From an uncultured Collinsella sp. (GTDB taxonomy: Bacteria > Actinomycetota > Coriobacteriia > Coriobacteriales > Coriobacteriaceae): DNA of 7,355 nucleotides. Positions 1 to 6,668 of the stretch are shown one piece after another. The stretch lies in the NCBI GenBank assembly GCA_902464175.1, contig CABQHZ010000089.1, positions 1-7,355 of the forward strand, given 5' to 3'. Under the pieces are notes generated by a model, which saw only the letters and a list, made by a program, of their open reading frames with translations, did not search any database and was not told the origin of the DNA. Numbering within the stretch: the first letter of the stretch is position 1; the number at the start of each line of letters is the position of its first letter. Both the position numbers and the translations under genes were made by a program.

Positions 1-399
1 GGATTTGCAGCGACGGACCTCAGGACGCTCTTACACCACGTCTGCGCGCGCGACCCCATAAAGCACCGAATCGTCGTGTTTTGGGGGTTTAATATATGAA
101 ATTGTTATCAATTGGTCTTAAATACTTTCCAAATGATATGATGCTATCCTGGCAACAGTACTCATATTTGCAATTTTTTGCCCACCGGGTCCGGATGAAG
201 CCCCCTCAATACGCCACCGGCCACCCACATGACCGCAAATCCTGGTTATCAAAGGCCGTCGCGCGCTTTGGCATCGGCCGAAAGCCGCTCGCGGAATAAT
301 CCCTCGCCATTAGCGAACTTGAATCGAAATTGCATGCCCCGAAAAGCCGCAATGCCGTACCCTCGTTCTCAGCAACTCCACTACAAGAATGGCATTCAA
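1..399. other. Left-edge region with no supported gene; AT-rich stretch and possible promoter
   Basis: I see no convincing gene here. Plus-strand reading frames open from the window edge close at 61, 92 and 99 and could be the tail of an upstream gene, but none has a recognisable motif. Positions 80-180 are clearly more AT-rich than the rest of the window. A -10-like TATGAT lies at 137-142, with a poor TTGGTC at 112-117 (19-bp spacer), so it is only a weak promoter candidate for the large plus-strand gene. A 67-codon ORF at 96-299 lacks a good ribosome binding site and resembles nothing I know. A composition shift of this kind before an accessory gene fits horizontal acquisition, but that is inference. 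Confidence 0.4.
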
Positions 400-3384
400 A
401 TGGGCAACACCATGCATCAATACGCCCTCTTTGGGGCCACGCAATTTAAATACGATCAGACAATCACGCATATATCGGACCAACACCGACAAATCGTCAT
501 TTGCAACAACGGTTCAGACGTACGCTACGCCACACTTGAAGAGTGGGAAGAAGCCGGCGCTTTGTTCGATGAACGAGCGCAAATCGAGGGCATCGTCACC
601 AGTGCGAGCCCAGCACGTGACAAACTCGAGCTCTTTCGCAGCCTCTTTACCGGGCGTAAAGATGTTTACGCTCATGGATATCGCAGAAAAGACGGAGGTA
701 TCGGCTATACGCCCGCTTGCGAAAACGAGTGGAAGCCGGGAATTTGTCCCAAAGTAGCCCATCAAAAAGTCAAATGCGCAGAATGCCACAATCGCGTCTT
801 CCCCGAATTAAGCGATGCCGCAATCATTGCTCACTTTAAAGGCAACGATGACCGGTTCCGCGATGTCCTCGGGCAATATGTTCTCGACAGGGACTGCAAC
901 ACGAAAGTTCTCGTCATCGATTTTGACAAAGCAGACTGGAAAGAGGCAACAAATGCCGTACGGCTTGTTGCAAAACGACGGAACATTTACGCCGCCGTCG
1001 AGCGCTCAAGGTCCGGCAACGGCGCACACATCTGGTTTTTCTTTCTCGAGCCAATCAGCGCAAAGGCCGCCAGAGAGTTTGGAAGTTGCCTCATAACCGA
1101 AGCTGCGGCGCTCAATAAAACAATCACGTTCGAGGCCTTTGATCGAATGCTACCCGCTCAGGACACTATTCCCGATGGAGGTTTTGGAAACCTCATCGCA
1201 CTTCCCTTTCAAGGCAAGGCACAACGTGAAGGAAACAGCGTATTTGTAGACGAACAATTCGAGCCCTTTCCCGACCAATGGCTTTATCTGTCGCAAGTCC
1301 AGCTGATTCCGCGCTCAACAGTGCAAAATCTGATCGAGACCACTGGGAACAACCCACACGGGCTATCAACAGCCACGGTGGCAAACAAGGCCAAACGATA
1401 TGCCCAAAAACCACGAAAGCGGCCACCGCTCACATCGCGGGACTTTCCTTCACCGCTGCCCATCACGCAAGCCGATATGCTCTACATCCCCGAAAAGTCT
1501 CTGAGTCCTGCAGCTCAAATGGAAATCCGCGGGCTCGCAACATTCGCCAACCCAGAATTCTATCGAGCGCAAGCCATGCATCAATCGGTATTCGGTAAAC
1601 CGCGACTTATAGACCTCAGCGAACTGAGAGATGGTTATGTTGCGATTCCCCGGGGCTGCAAAACTCAGCTTGAGCAGCTGCTCCGAGAAACCGGCGTTAC
1701 TGCCCACTATTCAGACGAACGCAAATCCGACAATCAAATTGTGATGACATTTAAAGGCGCCCTTCGCCCCGAACAGCAAATCGCCGCTGAGCAGCTACTT
1801 GGATACGAAGATGGAATCATGTCCGCGCCGACAGGCTTCGGTAAAACGGTCATCGGGGCTTATCTAATTGCCTCCATTGGCCTTCCAACGCTCGTCATCG
1901 TTCCCAAGACCGCACTCATAACCCAATGGAAATCCCAGCTCGAGCGATTTATCGATATTACGGACAACAGAGAACCCGTCCGAACCCCAAAAGGACGAAT
2001 CAGCAAAAGGCAGCCTCCGATCATCGGACAAATAGGAGGAGGCAAAAATGCCGTAAGCGGCCTCGTCGACATCGCTTCGTTCCAGTCGTTATCTGGCAAA
2101 GACGGCCAAACCGGAGAGCCGATAGTTAAGGACCTTGTTCGTAATTACGGTCTCATTATCTGCGACGAATGTCACCATGCCGCCGCGCCACAGCTCGAGC
2201 TTGTTCTCAAGTCTGCCCCGGCCAAATACGTATACGGCCTTTCTGCGACGCCCGAACGATCCGACGGCCTTACGAAGGCGCTCTCCATGCTCTGCGGCCC
2301 GCTTCGCTATGTCATCGATCCAAAAACGCAAGCGATCCAGCAGGGCATCCAGCGCATCGTGCGGCCTCGATTTACCGGAATTCGACTACCCGCCTACGAG
2401 CCGGGAGCAAGCTTCAACCAGATTCTCGACCCGCTGTGTGCGCATGCGGCAAGAAATGAATTGATTGTTGACGACGCCCTCGAAGCTGCGTCAAACGGTC
2501 GGCATCCGCTCGTGCTATCTAAAAGGAAAAAGCATGCTGAGAAGCTGTTCAGACTGCTTAAAGACCGAGGACACGAACCCATTCTCCTGACCGGGGAAAT
2601 CGACGCCAAAGAAAGAAAAGCGATACTGAACAGTCTTCCCTGCTTCGAGCGTGAACATCGAATCATCGTCGCCACCGAAAGCCTTCTGGGTGAGGGCTTC
2701 GATCTGTCCTACCTGGACACTCTCCTCATTGCCGCGCCGATATCGTGGGACGGCAGCATCACGCAGCAGGCGGGCAGACTGCATAGAAGTCACGAGGGCA
2801 AGCGGCGGGTTGAGATATTCGACTACGTTGATTTGTCGATACCCATGCTCGCCCGCATGTACCAGAAAAGACTCAAGACCTACGCCAAGCTCGGGTACGA
2901 GGTTTATGCAGCGAAAGAAGCCAGCCAAGCCGAGGCAAACATCCTAATTGACTCTTCGCATTTCCTTGAGACCCTAAACAAGGATATCGTCAATGCCACG
3001 AAGAACGTTTTCATCGCCGCACCCTATGCATCTTCCGCATGCCTTACGAAACTCAAGGATTCACTCACCAGCTCCATGACTCGAGGAATTCGCATTGAGA
3101 TAATCGTTGCCTCAAGTCCGCGCGATGACGCGAAGGCGGTCTTTGCCGAAATGGGCATCGGCTATACCGTCAAAACTGAAGGACGTTTGTGCGCGGCAGT
3201 GATTGACGAGGAAACCGTCTGGTACGGAACCATTCCATTACTGGCTTTTCCCAAGAATGAGGATTGCAGCATTCGTTTCAAAAGCAGCGAAGTCGCCGCC
3301 GAGCTTTTGGACGAAATCCAGCGAAGAGGAGAACCGAAAGCTGCATCAACAAGCGGGACATCCCCATCACTTGCGGTGAAATAG
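400..3384 (+). CDS. AEP primase - SF2 helicase - PLD-like fusion protein (TOTE-type conflict effector)
   Basis: About 994 residues if started at 400. In order: a Cys-rich knuckle (C107, C116, C126, C129); an AEP-like primase domain with a DFD metal motif (D174, D176), SGNGAHIW (H210) and D248 followed by GFGNLIALPFQ; an SF2 helicase with Walker A PTGFGKT (477-483), DECHH (589-593), SATPER (615-620), GEGFD (764-768) and QQAGRLHR (789-796); and a PLD-like C-terminus (about 852-970) that keeps VWYGTIPLL but lacks the HxK pair. Family knowledge: this primase-helicase-PLD order is typical of proteins named for TOTE conflict systems, thought to act on invading nucleic acid. The in-frame ATG at 229 would add 57 residues of low-complexity, non-conserved look, so I prefer 400 or 412; none has a good ribosome binding site. 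The last codons lie in a hairpin repeat. The architecture is secure; the defence role is inferred from family membership. Confidence 0.9.
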   Translation: MGNTMHQYALFGATQFKYDQTITHISDQHRQIVICNNGSDVRYATLEEWEEAGALFDERAQIEGIVTSASPARDKLELFRSLFTGRKDVYAHGYRRKDGGIGYTPACENEWKPGICPKVAHQKVKCAECHNRVFPELSDAAIIAHFKGNDDRFRDVLGQYVLDRDCNTKVLVIDFDKADWKEATNAVRLVAKRRNIYAAVERSRSGNGAHIWFFFLEPISAKAAREFGSCLITEAAALNKTITFEAFDRMLPAQDTIPDGGFGNLIALPFQGKAQREGNSVFVDEQFEPFPDQWLYLSQVQLIPRSTVQNLIETTGNNPHGLSTATVANKAKRYAQKPRKRPPLTSRDFPSPLPITQADMLYIPEKSLSPAAQMEIRGLATFANPEFYRAQAMHQSVFGKPRLIDLSELRDGYVAIPRGCKTQLEQLLRETGVTAHYSDERKSDNQIVMTFKGALRPEQQIAAEQLLGYEDGIMSAPTGFGKTVIGAYLIASIGLPTLVIVPKTALITQWKSQLERFIDITDNREPVRTPKGRISKRQPPIIGQIGGGKNAVSGLVDIASFQSLSGKDGQTGEPIVKDLVRNYGLIICDECHHAAAPQLELVLKSAPAKYVYGLSATPERSDGLTKALSMLCGPLRYVIDPKTQAIQQGIQRIVRPRFTGIRLPAYEPGASFNQILDPLCAHAARNELIVDDALEAASNGRHPLVLSKRKKHAEKLFRLLKDRGHEPILLTGEIDAKERKAILNSLPCFEREHRIIVATESLLGEGFDLSYLDTLLIAAPISWDGSITQQAGRLHRSHEGKRRVEIFDYVDLSIPMLARMYQKRLKTYAKLGYEVYAAKEASQAEANILIDSSHFLETLNKDIVNATKNVFIAAPYASSACLTKLKDSLTSSMTRGIRIEIIVASSPRDDAKAVFAEMGIGYTVKTEGRLCAAVIDEETVWYGTIPLLAFPKNEDCSIRFKSSEVAAELLDEIQRRGEPKAASTSGTSPSLAVK

Positions 3385-3434
3385 GGACAGTTTTTTGGCT
3401 TATCAGCCGCAAATCAATCCCTATTCCACCGCAA
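3371..3434. repeat. Hairpin repeat across the primase-helicase stop codon; possible shared terminator
   Basis: The 17-nt arm TTGCGGTGAAATAGGGA (3371-3387) is an inverted copy, 16 of 17 matching, of 3418-3434. The 30-nt loop contains T6 (3391-3396) and a small inner hairpin, GGCT-TATC-AGCC (3397-3408). The TAG stop at 3382-3384 lies inside the left arm, so the repeat supplies the last codons. The loop edge GGGACAGTTTT resembles GGGACAGTCTT in the larger palindromic repeat at 6381-6522, which suggests a related REP-like family. It lies between convergent genes and could end transcription on both strands, though no U-tract follows the outer stem on either strand. Confidence 0.65.
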
Positions 3435-3449
3435 CTTAAAATCGAGTGG

Positions 3450-3758
3450 CTAGCTCAGTGGGCCATGGAACAGTTCTTGATGCGAACCCATTCTTACAAG
3501 TCGAATCACTGGATTAGTTTTGTGCGGCAGGTAGAGAACGACCACGTCGACCAGGCCGTCGGATAGATGGAAATCGATGTGACCGTTGTAGTTGCCGCCC
3601 GGGTTGGAGGGCTCGTGGGCGCCATACTCTGCCGGAAGCGAACCATGTGCCGCAAGCTCGGCGACAGCTGCCTTAAACTCGGTTTTTAGCTGCGGATAGC
3701 TGCACATCGTTCGCCTATAGTCGGCCTTAAACTGAGCCTCGACCTTAATCTCAAACAT
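3450..3758 (-). CDS. YafQ/RelE-type mRNA interferase toxin
   Basis: A 102-residue protein of the RelE/ParE fold, nearest to YafQ. Family knowledge: YafQ toxins bind the ribosome and cut mRNA in the A site until neutralised by DinJ. Aligned by eye with E. coli YafQ, the functional residues are retained: H48 (for H50), H64 (for H63), D67 (for D67), H93 in GSHQELF (for H87) and F97 (for F91). This predicts an active enzyme. It starts three bases after the antitoxin stop, so the two are co-transcribed and probably translationally coupled; GAGGA in the antitoxin end may serve as its ribosome binding site. I see no frameshift or truncation. A RelE- or ParE-like relative with another target cannot be excluded, but the His set argues for YafQ. 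Confidence 0.88.
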   Translation of the reverse strand: MFEIKVEAQFKADYRRTMCSYPQLKTEFKAAVAELAAHGSLPAEYGAHEPSNPGGNYNGHIDFHLSDGLVDVVVLYLPHKTNPVIRLVRMGSHQELFHGPLS

Positions 3759-3761
3759 CGC

Positions 3762-4061
3762 CTAGTCCTCATCGAGGAACGACATCAGCTCATCAACGTT
3801 ATCGAATGACGGGCTGTCGTCCGGCAAAATTCCCAGCTCATGAGCCTCGGCGATCACCATGGCACGCCTCGTTGCCTCGTTGGGCACCTCCGCCCTTCCT
3901 ACGATCTCAAAAGGAATCTTTCGTTGATTTACCAGCTGCCGAACAGCAAGGTTGAGATACGAATTGAGACTCAGACCAACCGTATCCAAGAACTCAGTCG
4001 CCTGTTCCTTGAGCCCCTCTTCGATGCGAACCGTCGTAGGCTTAACCGTTGCAGTAGACAT
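3762..4061 (-). CDS. DinJ/RelB-type antitoxin
   Basis: A 99-residue antitoxin. The N-terminal 45 or so residues form a ribbon-helix-helix DNA-binding domain (TTVRIEEGLKEQA, then GLSLNSYLNLAVRQLV), followed by KIPFEI, a hallmark of RelB/DinJ antitoxins. The acidic C-terminus (DDSPSFDNVDELMSFLDED) is of the kind that wraps and blocks the toxin. The ATG at 4061 follows a strong GAGGAGGT ribosome binding site five or six bases upstream. It is the first gene of the pair, the usual order for an antitoxin that must accumulate first. The upstream three-site operator suggests autorepression by the antitoxin or the toxin-antitoxin complex, as known for dinJ-yafQ. Confidence 0.88.
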   Translation of the reverse strand: MSTATVKPTTVRIEEGLKEQATEFLDTVGLSLNSYLNLAVRQLVNQRKIPFEIVGRAEVPNEATRRAMVIAEAHELGILPDDSPSFDNVDELMSFLDED

Positions 4062-4088
4062 ACGCGACCTCCTCGCCTCGTCTTTTGC

Positions 4089-4141
4089 ATCAGTATACCC
4101 AGTTTAGATGGCATACTGATGTTAAATAGCATCAGTATGCC
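4089..4141 (-). promoter_or_regulatory. Three-site operator and promoter of the toxin-antitoxin pair
   Basis: ATCAGTATACC (4089-4099), GGCATACTGAT (4110-4120) and ATCAGTATGCC (4131-4141) are three copies of one 11-mer in alternating orientation. The second and third are a perfect inverted pair with a 10-bp spacer; the first differs by one base. Copy starts are exactly 21 bp apart, about two helical turns, so bound dimers would sit on one face of the DNA. On the minus strand the proximal copy overlaps TATACT (4098-4093), a 5-of-6 match to a -10 box about 31 bases before the antitoxin ATG. A good -35 is not obvious. Binding here by the ribbon-helix-helix antitoxin would block the promoter. Confidence 0.75.
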
Positions 4142-4173
4142 GTTCACATTACTATAACAACAGTCACAGCACC

Positions 4174-4932
4174 CTACATCAGCCCGCTCAGGGCAATGTC
4201 GACGGTCTCGTTGAGGTCGTCGGTGATGTGCACAAGCTCCGGATCGAGCGGGCTAATCATATCGGCGTCCATCACCGGGCCGTTGAGCCAGTCGAACAGA
4301 CCCTGCCAGTACTCGGTGCCCACCAGCACGAGCGGCATGCGCTTTACCTTGTGCGTCTGCACCAGCGTGAGCACCTCGAACATCTCGTCGAGCGTGCCAA
4401 ACCCGCCGGGAAACACAATAGCGCCCGAGCTGTATTTGACGAACATAGTCTTGCGCACAAAGAAGTAACGGAAGTCCATGCCAAGGTTCACGTATTTGTT
4501 GAGCCCGTGCTCGTGCGGAAGCTCGATACCCAAGCCGACCGACTTGCCGTTGACACTCGCCGCTCCCCTGTTGGCCGCCTCCATGACGCCGGGACCGCCG
4601 CCGGTGATAACCGCCACGCCGCGCTGGGCGATCTTGCGACCGACCGTGCGCGCCGCCTTGTAGAGCGGATCGGTCTTGGGCGTGCGGGCGCTGCCGAAAA
4701 TGGTCACTGCAGGACCAAGCTCGGCAAGCGCGCCAAAACCATCGACAAACTCTGCCTGAATGCGCAGCACGCGCCACGGATCGGCATGCAGCCAGTCGGT
4801 CGACTCCTCGGGCGCCAGCAAGTTGGCATAGGTGTTGTCCTTAGGAATCATGGGGCCGCGCATGACCACGGGGCCGCGGCGGTACGTCTCGTCGTAGGCA
4901 GGCTCGCCCTCGACGTTTTCATTCTTAATCAT
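4174..4932 (-). CDS. LOG-family protein (nucleotide 5'-monophosphate nucleosidase, TIGR00730 type)
   Basis: A 252-residue Rossmann-fold protein of the LOG / 'lysine decarboxylase-like' family. Signature motifs are GGGPGVMEAAN (111-121), FFVRKTMF (157-164, with the family R-K pair) and PGGFGTLDE (175-183, with the catalytic Glu at 183). Family knowledge: these enzymes cleave the N-glycosidic bond of purine nucleoside monophosphates, releasing base and ribose 5-phosphate; the plant enzyme activates cytokinins. The true substrate in this organism is unknown. I place the start at 4932 because AGGAG lies five bases upstream and because the longer frame from 5004 would translate through an intrinsic terminator. 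The family core begins near residue 70, so the N-terminal 70 residues are an extension. It reads in the same direction as tgt, but with a terminator between. Confidence 0.9.
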   Translation of the reverse strand: MIKNENVEGEPAYDETYRRGPVVMRGPMIPKDNTYANLLAPEESTDWLHADPWRVLRIQAEFVDGFGALAELGPAVTIFGSARTPKTDPLYKAARTVGRKIAQRGVAVITGGGPGVMEAANRGAASVNGKSVGLGIELPHEHGLNKYVNLGMDFRYFFVRKTMFVKYSSGAIVFPGGFGTLDEMFEVLTLVQTHKVKRMPLVLVGTEYWQGLFDWLNGPVMDADMISPLDPELVHITDDLNETVDIALSGLM

Positions 4933-4948
4933 GGGTACTCCTATCGAG

Positions 4949-4996
4949 AAAAAGAAAAACGGGCGGGGTCGACGCCATGCGCCAAACACCCGCCCG
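4949..4996 (-). terminator. Rho-independent terminator after tgt, directly before the LOG gene
   Basis: On the minus strand, CGGGCGGG (4996-4989) pairs perfectly with CCCGCCCG (4967-4960), followed at once by TTTTTCTTTTT (4959-4949). This is a strong 8-bp GC stem with a U-rich tail, about 150 bases after the tgt stop. The tail ends only six bases before the LOG ribosome binding site (AGGAG at 4942-4938), so no LOG promoter fits between. Confidence 0.85.
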
Positions 4997-5145
4997 AGCA
5001 TCAACTATTCGGTATGGTACCCACGATGCATCAAGTGCTTGCAAGCTATCGGTCATCGGTCGCGCAGACGGTGTTAGCGAACGTGATGACCGGCCGGCGC
5101 TCGTCCCTTGCCGTTGCCCGCGCTTTGCAAGCGCCCGCGCCGCTC

Positions 5146-6285
5146 TTAGTAGTCCACCGCCGCAGGGCTGTTCATCCAGTCGCTCACAAACGCGCCGTAG
5201 CGGCCCTCGATAATGGCCTGACGGGCACGCTGCATAAGGTTGAGCAGGTAGTAGATGTTGTGCATCGACAGCAGAATACCGCCGAGCATCTCCTTCTGCG
5301 TGACCATGTGACGGATGAGCGCGCGGCTGTAGCCGCCCGTGCACACCGGGCAGGTGCAGGTGGGGTCGATGGGGCCGTCGTCGTGCGCAAAGCGCGCGTT
5401 GCGGAAGTTGAGGCGACCTTCACTGGAGAACGCCGTACCCATGCGGCCGGTGCGCGTCGGCAGCACGCAGTCGAACATGTCGATGCCCACGCCAACGCCG
5501 CGCACGAGCGTGGTAGGGTTGCCGACGCCCATGAGGTAGCGCGGCTTGTGCTTAGGCATGTACTCGGAAACCAGCGGCGCCAGCGTCTCGAACATGGTCT
5601 CATGGTCCTCGCCCACCGAGTAGCCGCCGATGCCGTAGCCGGGGAAGTCGCCGCACTCCTCCAGGTGGCGCAGCGATCGCAGGCGCAGATCCAGATGCAT
5701 GCCACCCTGAACGATGCCAAAAAGTGCCTGGTCATCACGGGTATGAGCCTTGTAGCAGCGCTCGGCCCACATACTCGACAGCTCCACGGCGCGCTCGACA
5801 TAGGCACGCGTGGCAGGATAGCCGGGGCATTGGTCGAGCTGCATGCAGATGTCGGAGCCGAGCTTCATGGCGATTTCCATGTTGTCCTCGGGCGTCCAGA
5901 ACACGTGGCGGCCGTCGTAATCGTTGACGATAAAGCGCACGCCCTCGTCGGTGAGCTTGACGGCGTCGTTGTGGCTGAAGACCTGGAAACCGCCCGAGTC
6001 GGTGAGGATGGGGCCGTGCCAGTTCATGAACTTGTGCAGGCCGCCCAGCTCGGCGATGGTGTCCTCGCCGGGACGCATGGACAGATGATAGGTATTGGCG
6101 AGCACGATCTGGGCGCCGAGCTTCTTGACAGTCTCGGTAGGAATGCCCTTGACGTTTGCCTTGGTGCCCACGGGCATAAAGATCGGCGTCTCGATGTCGC
6201 CGTGCGGGGTATGCAGCACGCCGGCGCGCGCGTGCGTGGTCGGGTCCTCGGCGATAAGGTCGAATTTAAAGAGGCTCTGGTCCAT
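5146..6285 (-). CDS. tgt: Queuine/preQ1 tRNA-guanine transglycosylase
   Basis: A 379-residue enzyme, full length for bacterial Tgt. It exchanges guanine-34 in GUN-anticodon tRNAs (Asp, Asn, His, Tyr) for the queuosine precursor preQ1. The (beta/alpha)8 barrel signatures are present: ILTDSGGFQVFS (93-104, with catalytic D96), VQGGM (192-196), and FDCVLPTR (271-278) with the nucleophile D272. The zinc site is complete: C310, C312, C315 and H342. The spacing between C315 and H342 is one residue longer than in the E. coli enzyme. The substrate-pocket motif reads LDQCPGYP (150-157) where many bacteria have DECTPYP. The ATG at 6285 has AAGGAG about nine bases upstream. A TATAAT box lies 38-43 bases upstream and a terminator follows, so it is probably a single-gene transcript. 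No other queuosine genes are in view. Confidence 0.97.
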   Translation of the reverse strand: MDQSLFKFDLIAEDPTTHARAGVLHTPHGDIETPIFMPVGTKANVKGIPTETVKKLGAQIVLANTYHLSMRPGEDTIAELGGLHKFMNWHGPILTDSGGFQVFSHNDAVKLTDEGVRFIVNDYDGRHVFWTPEDNMEIAMKLGSDICMQLDQCPGYPATRAYVERAVELSSMWAERCYKAHTRDDQALFGIVQGGMHLDLRLRSLRHLEECGDFPGYGIGGYSVGEDHETMFETLAPLVSEYMPKHKPRYLMGVGNPTTLVRGVGVGIDMFDCVLPTRTGRMGTAFSSEGRLNFRNARFAHDDGPIDPTCTCPVCTGGYSRALIRHMVTQKEMLGGILLSMHNIYYLLNLMQRARQAIIEGRYGAFVSDWMNSPAAVDY

Positions 6286-6322
6286 AAACTGGAACTCCTT
6301 GGTTGCGGTTCATACGCAAACC

Positions 6323-6328
6323 ATTATA
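6323..6328 (-). promoter_or_regulatory. tgt promoter, -10 box
   Basis: The minus strand reads TATAAT, a perfect -10 hexamer, within CCCGTATAATGG. The start of transcription would be near 6316, giving a leader of about 30 bases to the ATG at 6285. The -35 region, 16-18 bases further upstream, is poor (CGGTGC). The leader is too short for a preQ1 riboswitch. A small inverted repeat (6301-6307 with 6315-6322, one bulge) overlaps the expected start. Confidence 0.6.
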
Positions 6329-6380
6329 CGGGCAACCGACAGCCCGCACCGACTCGACAGAAACTGGTACAAGGTAGTCA

Positions 6381-6522
6381 TTGGGGACGTTCTTAAACGA
6401 CTAGTCGTTGGGGACAGTCTTCAGGGTCATCTGACAAAGGAGTGTCCCCATCTGCCGGCATTTAGGGAACGTCCCCAAGTGCCGCAAGAGTGTCCCTTTT
6501 GACTAGTCATTTAAGAACGTCC
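6381..6522. repeat. Long REP-like palindromic element, right end interrupted
   Basis: The outer arms GGACGTTCTTAAACGACTAGTC (shown in parts: GGACGTTCTTAAA, then CGACTAGTC; 6385-6406) and 6501-6522 are inverted copies matching at 21 of 22 bases. Each arm also holds its own palindrome: AACGACTAGTCGTT (6396-6409) and TGACTAGTCA (6500-6509). Inside are two further hairpins: GGGGACA/TGTCCCC (6410-6416 with 6443-6449), and a 12-pair stem at 6457-6483 with one G-U pair and one mismatch. The motif GAACGTCCCCAA occurs intact at 6467-6478 (+) and 6381-6392 (-). At the right end it stops after GAACGTCC (6515-6522), where GC-rich IS DNA begins. There is no coding potential. This is likely a non-autonomous element moved by a REP-associated (Y1-type) transposase elsewhere in the genome; that origin is inference. 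Confidence 0.8.
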
Positions 6523-6600
6523 ATTACAGTCGAAATTGTCAGCCCGGGACCGTCTCGGGCTACGATTGAGGCGCGCCCAGAACGGGCCGCCGACCGGGCG

Positions 6601-6660
6601 CCCGCGCACGGCCGAACGTCCCTGCCCCCGAGAGGGCCCGTTGGGTGCTGCCGGCGCGGG
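6601..6660 (+). other. Putative target-binding loop of the bridge RNA
   Basis: Lower stem: CCCGCGC (6601-6607), bulged A6608 and CGGC (6609-6612) pair with GCCGGCGCGGG (6650-6660), 11 pairs in all. Upper stem: GCCC (6624-6627) with GGGC (6634-6637), loop CCGAGA. The internal loop is 11 nt on the 5' side (CGAACGTCCCT) and 12 nt on the 3' side (CCGTTGGGTGCT). GAACGTCCC equals the DNA left of the insertion (8 of 8 through 6522) and the repeat end; the complement of GTTGGG, CCCAAC, matches the continuation of that repeat end. The lower stem competes with a local hairpin at 6652-6668. Confidence 0.7.
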
Positions 6661-6668
6661 ACGCGCCG

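Noticed and set aside
96..299. 67-codon plus-strand ORF
   Set aside because: Composition follows the AT-rich to GC-rich transition rather than a protein pattern; no clear ribosome binding site and no recognisable motif.
229..399. N-terminal extension of the primase-helicase gene from ATG 229
   Set aside because: No ribosome binding site, and the extra 57 residues look like translated non-coding DNA; the 400 or 412 start is more credible, though not proven.
4933..5004. Longer LOG reading frame starting at 5004
   Set aside because: It would translate the terminator stem and U-tract (giving RRPRPFFFF); the ATG at 4932 has a good AGGAG.
5120..5134. GCGCTT-TGC-AAGCGC hairpin just after tgt as a terminator
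   Set aside because: No U-tract follows; the better terminator is at 4949-4996.
6286..6322. preQ1 riboswitch in the tgt leader
   Set aside because: The leader from the TATAAT-derived start is only about 30 bases and shows no pseudoknot pattern.
4228..6396. 722-codon plus-strand ORF
   Set aside because: It is antisense to the LOG and tgt genes and runs through the terminator and both promoters; its His/Val/Ala/Arg-rich composition is typical of a shadow frame in GC-rich DNA.
6381..6522. CRISPR array or tRNA-like gene
   Set aside because: The repeats are inverted and nested rather than regularly spaced direct repeats, and no tRNA acceptor or T-loop pattern is present.
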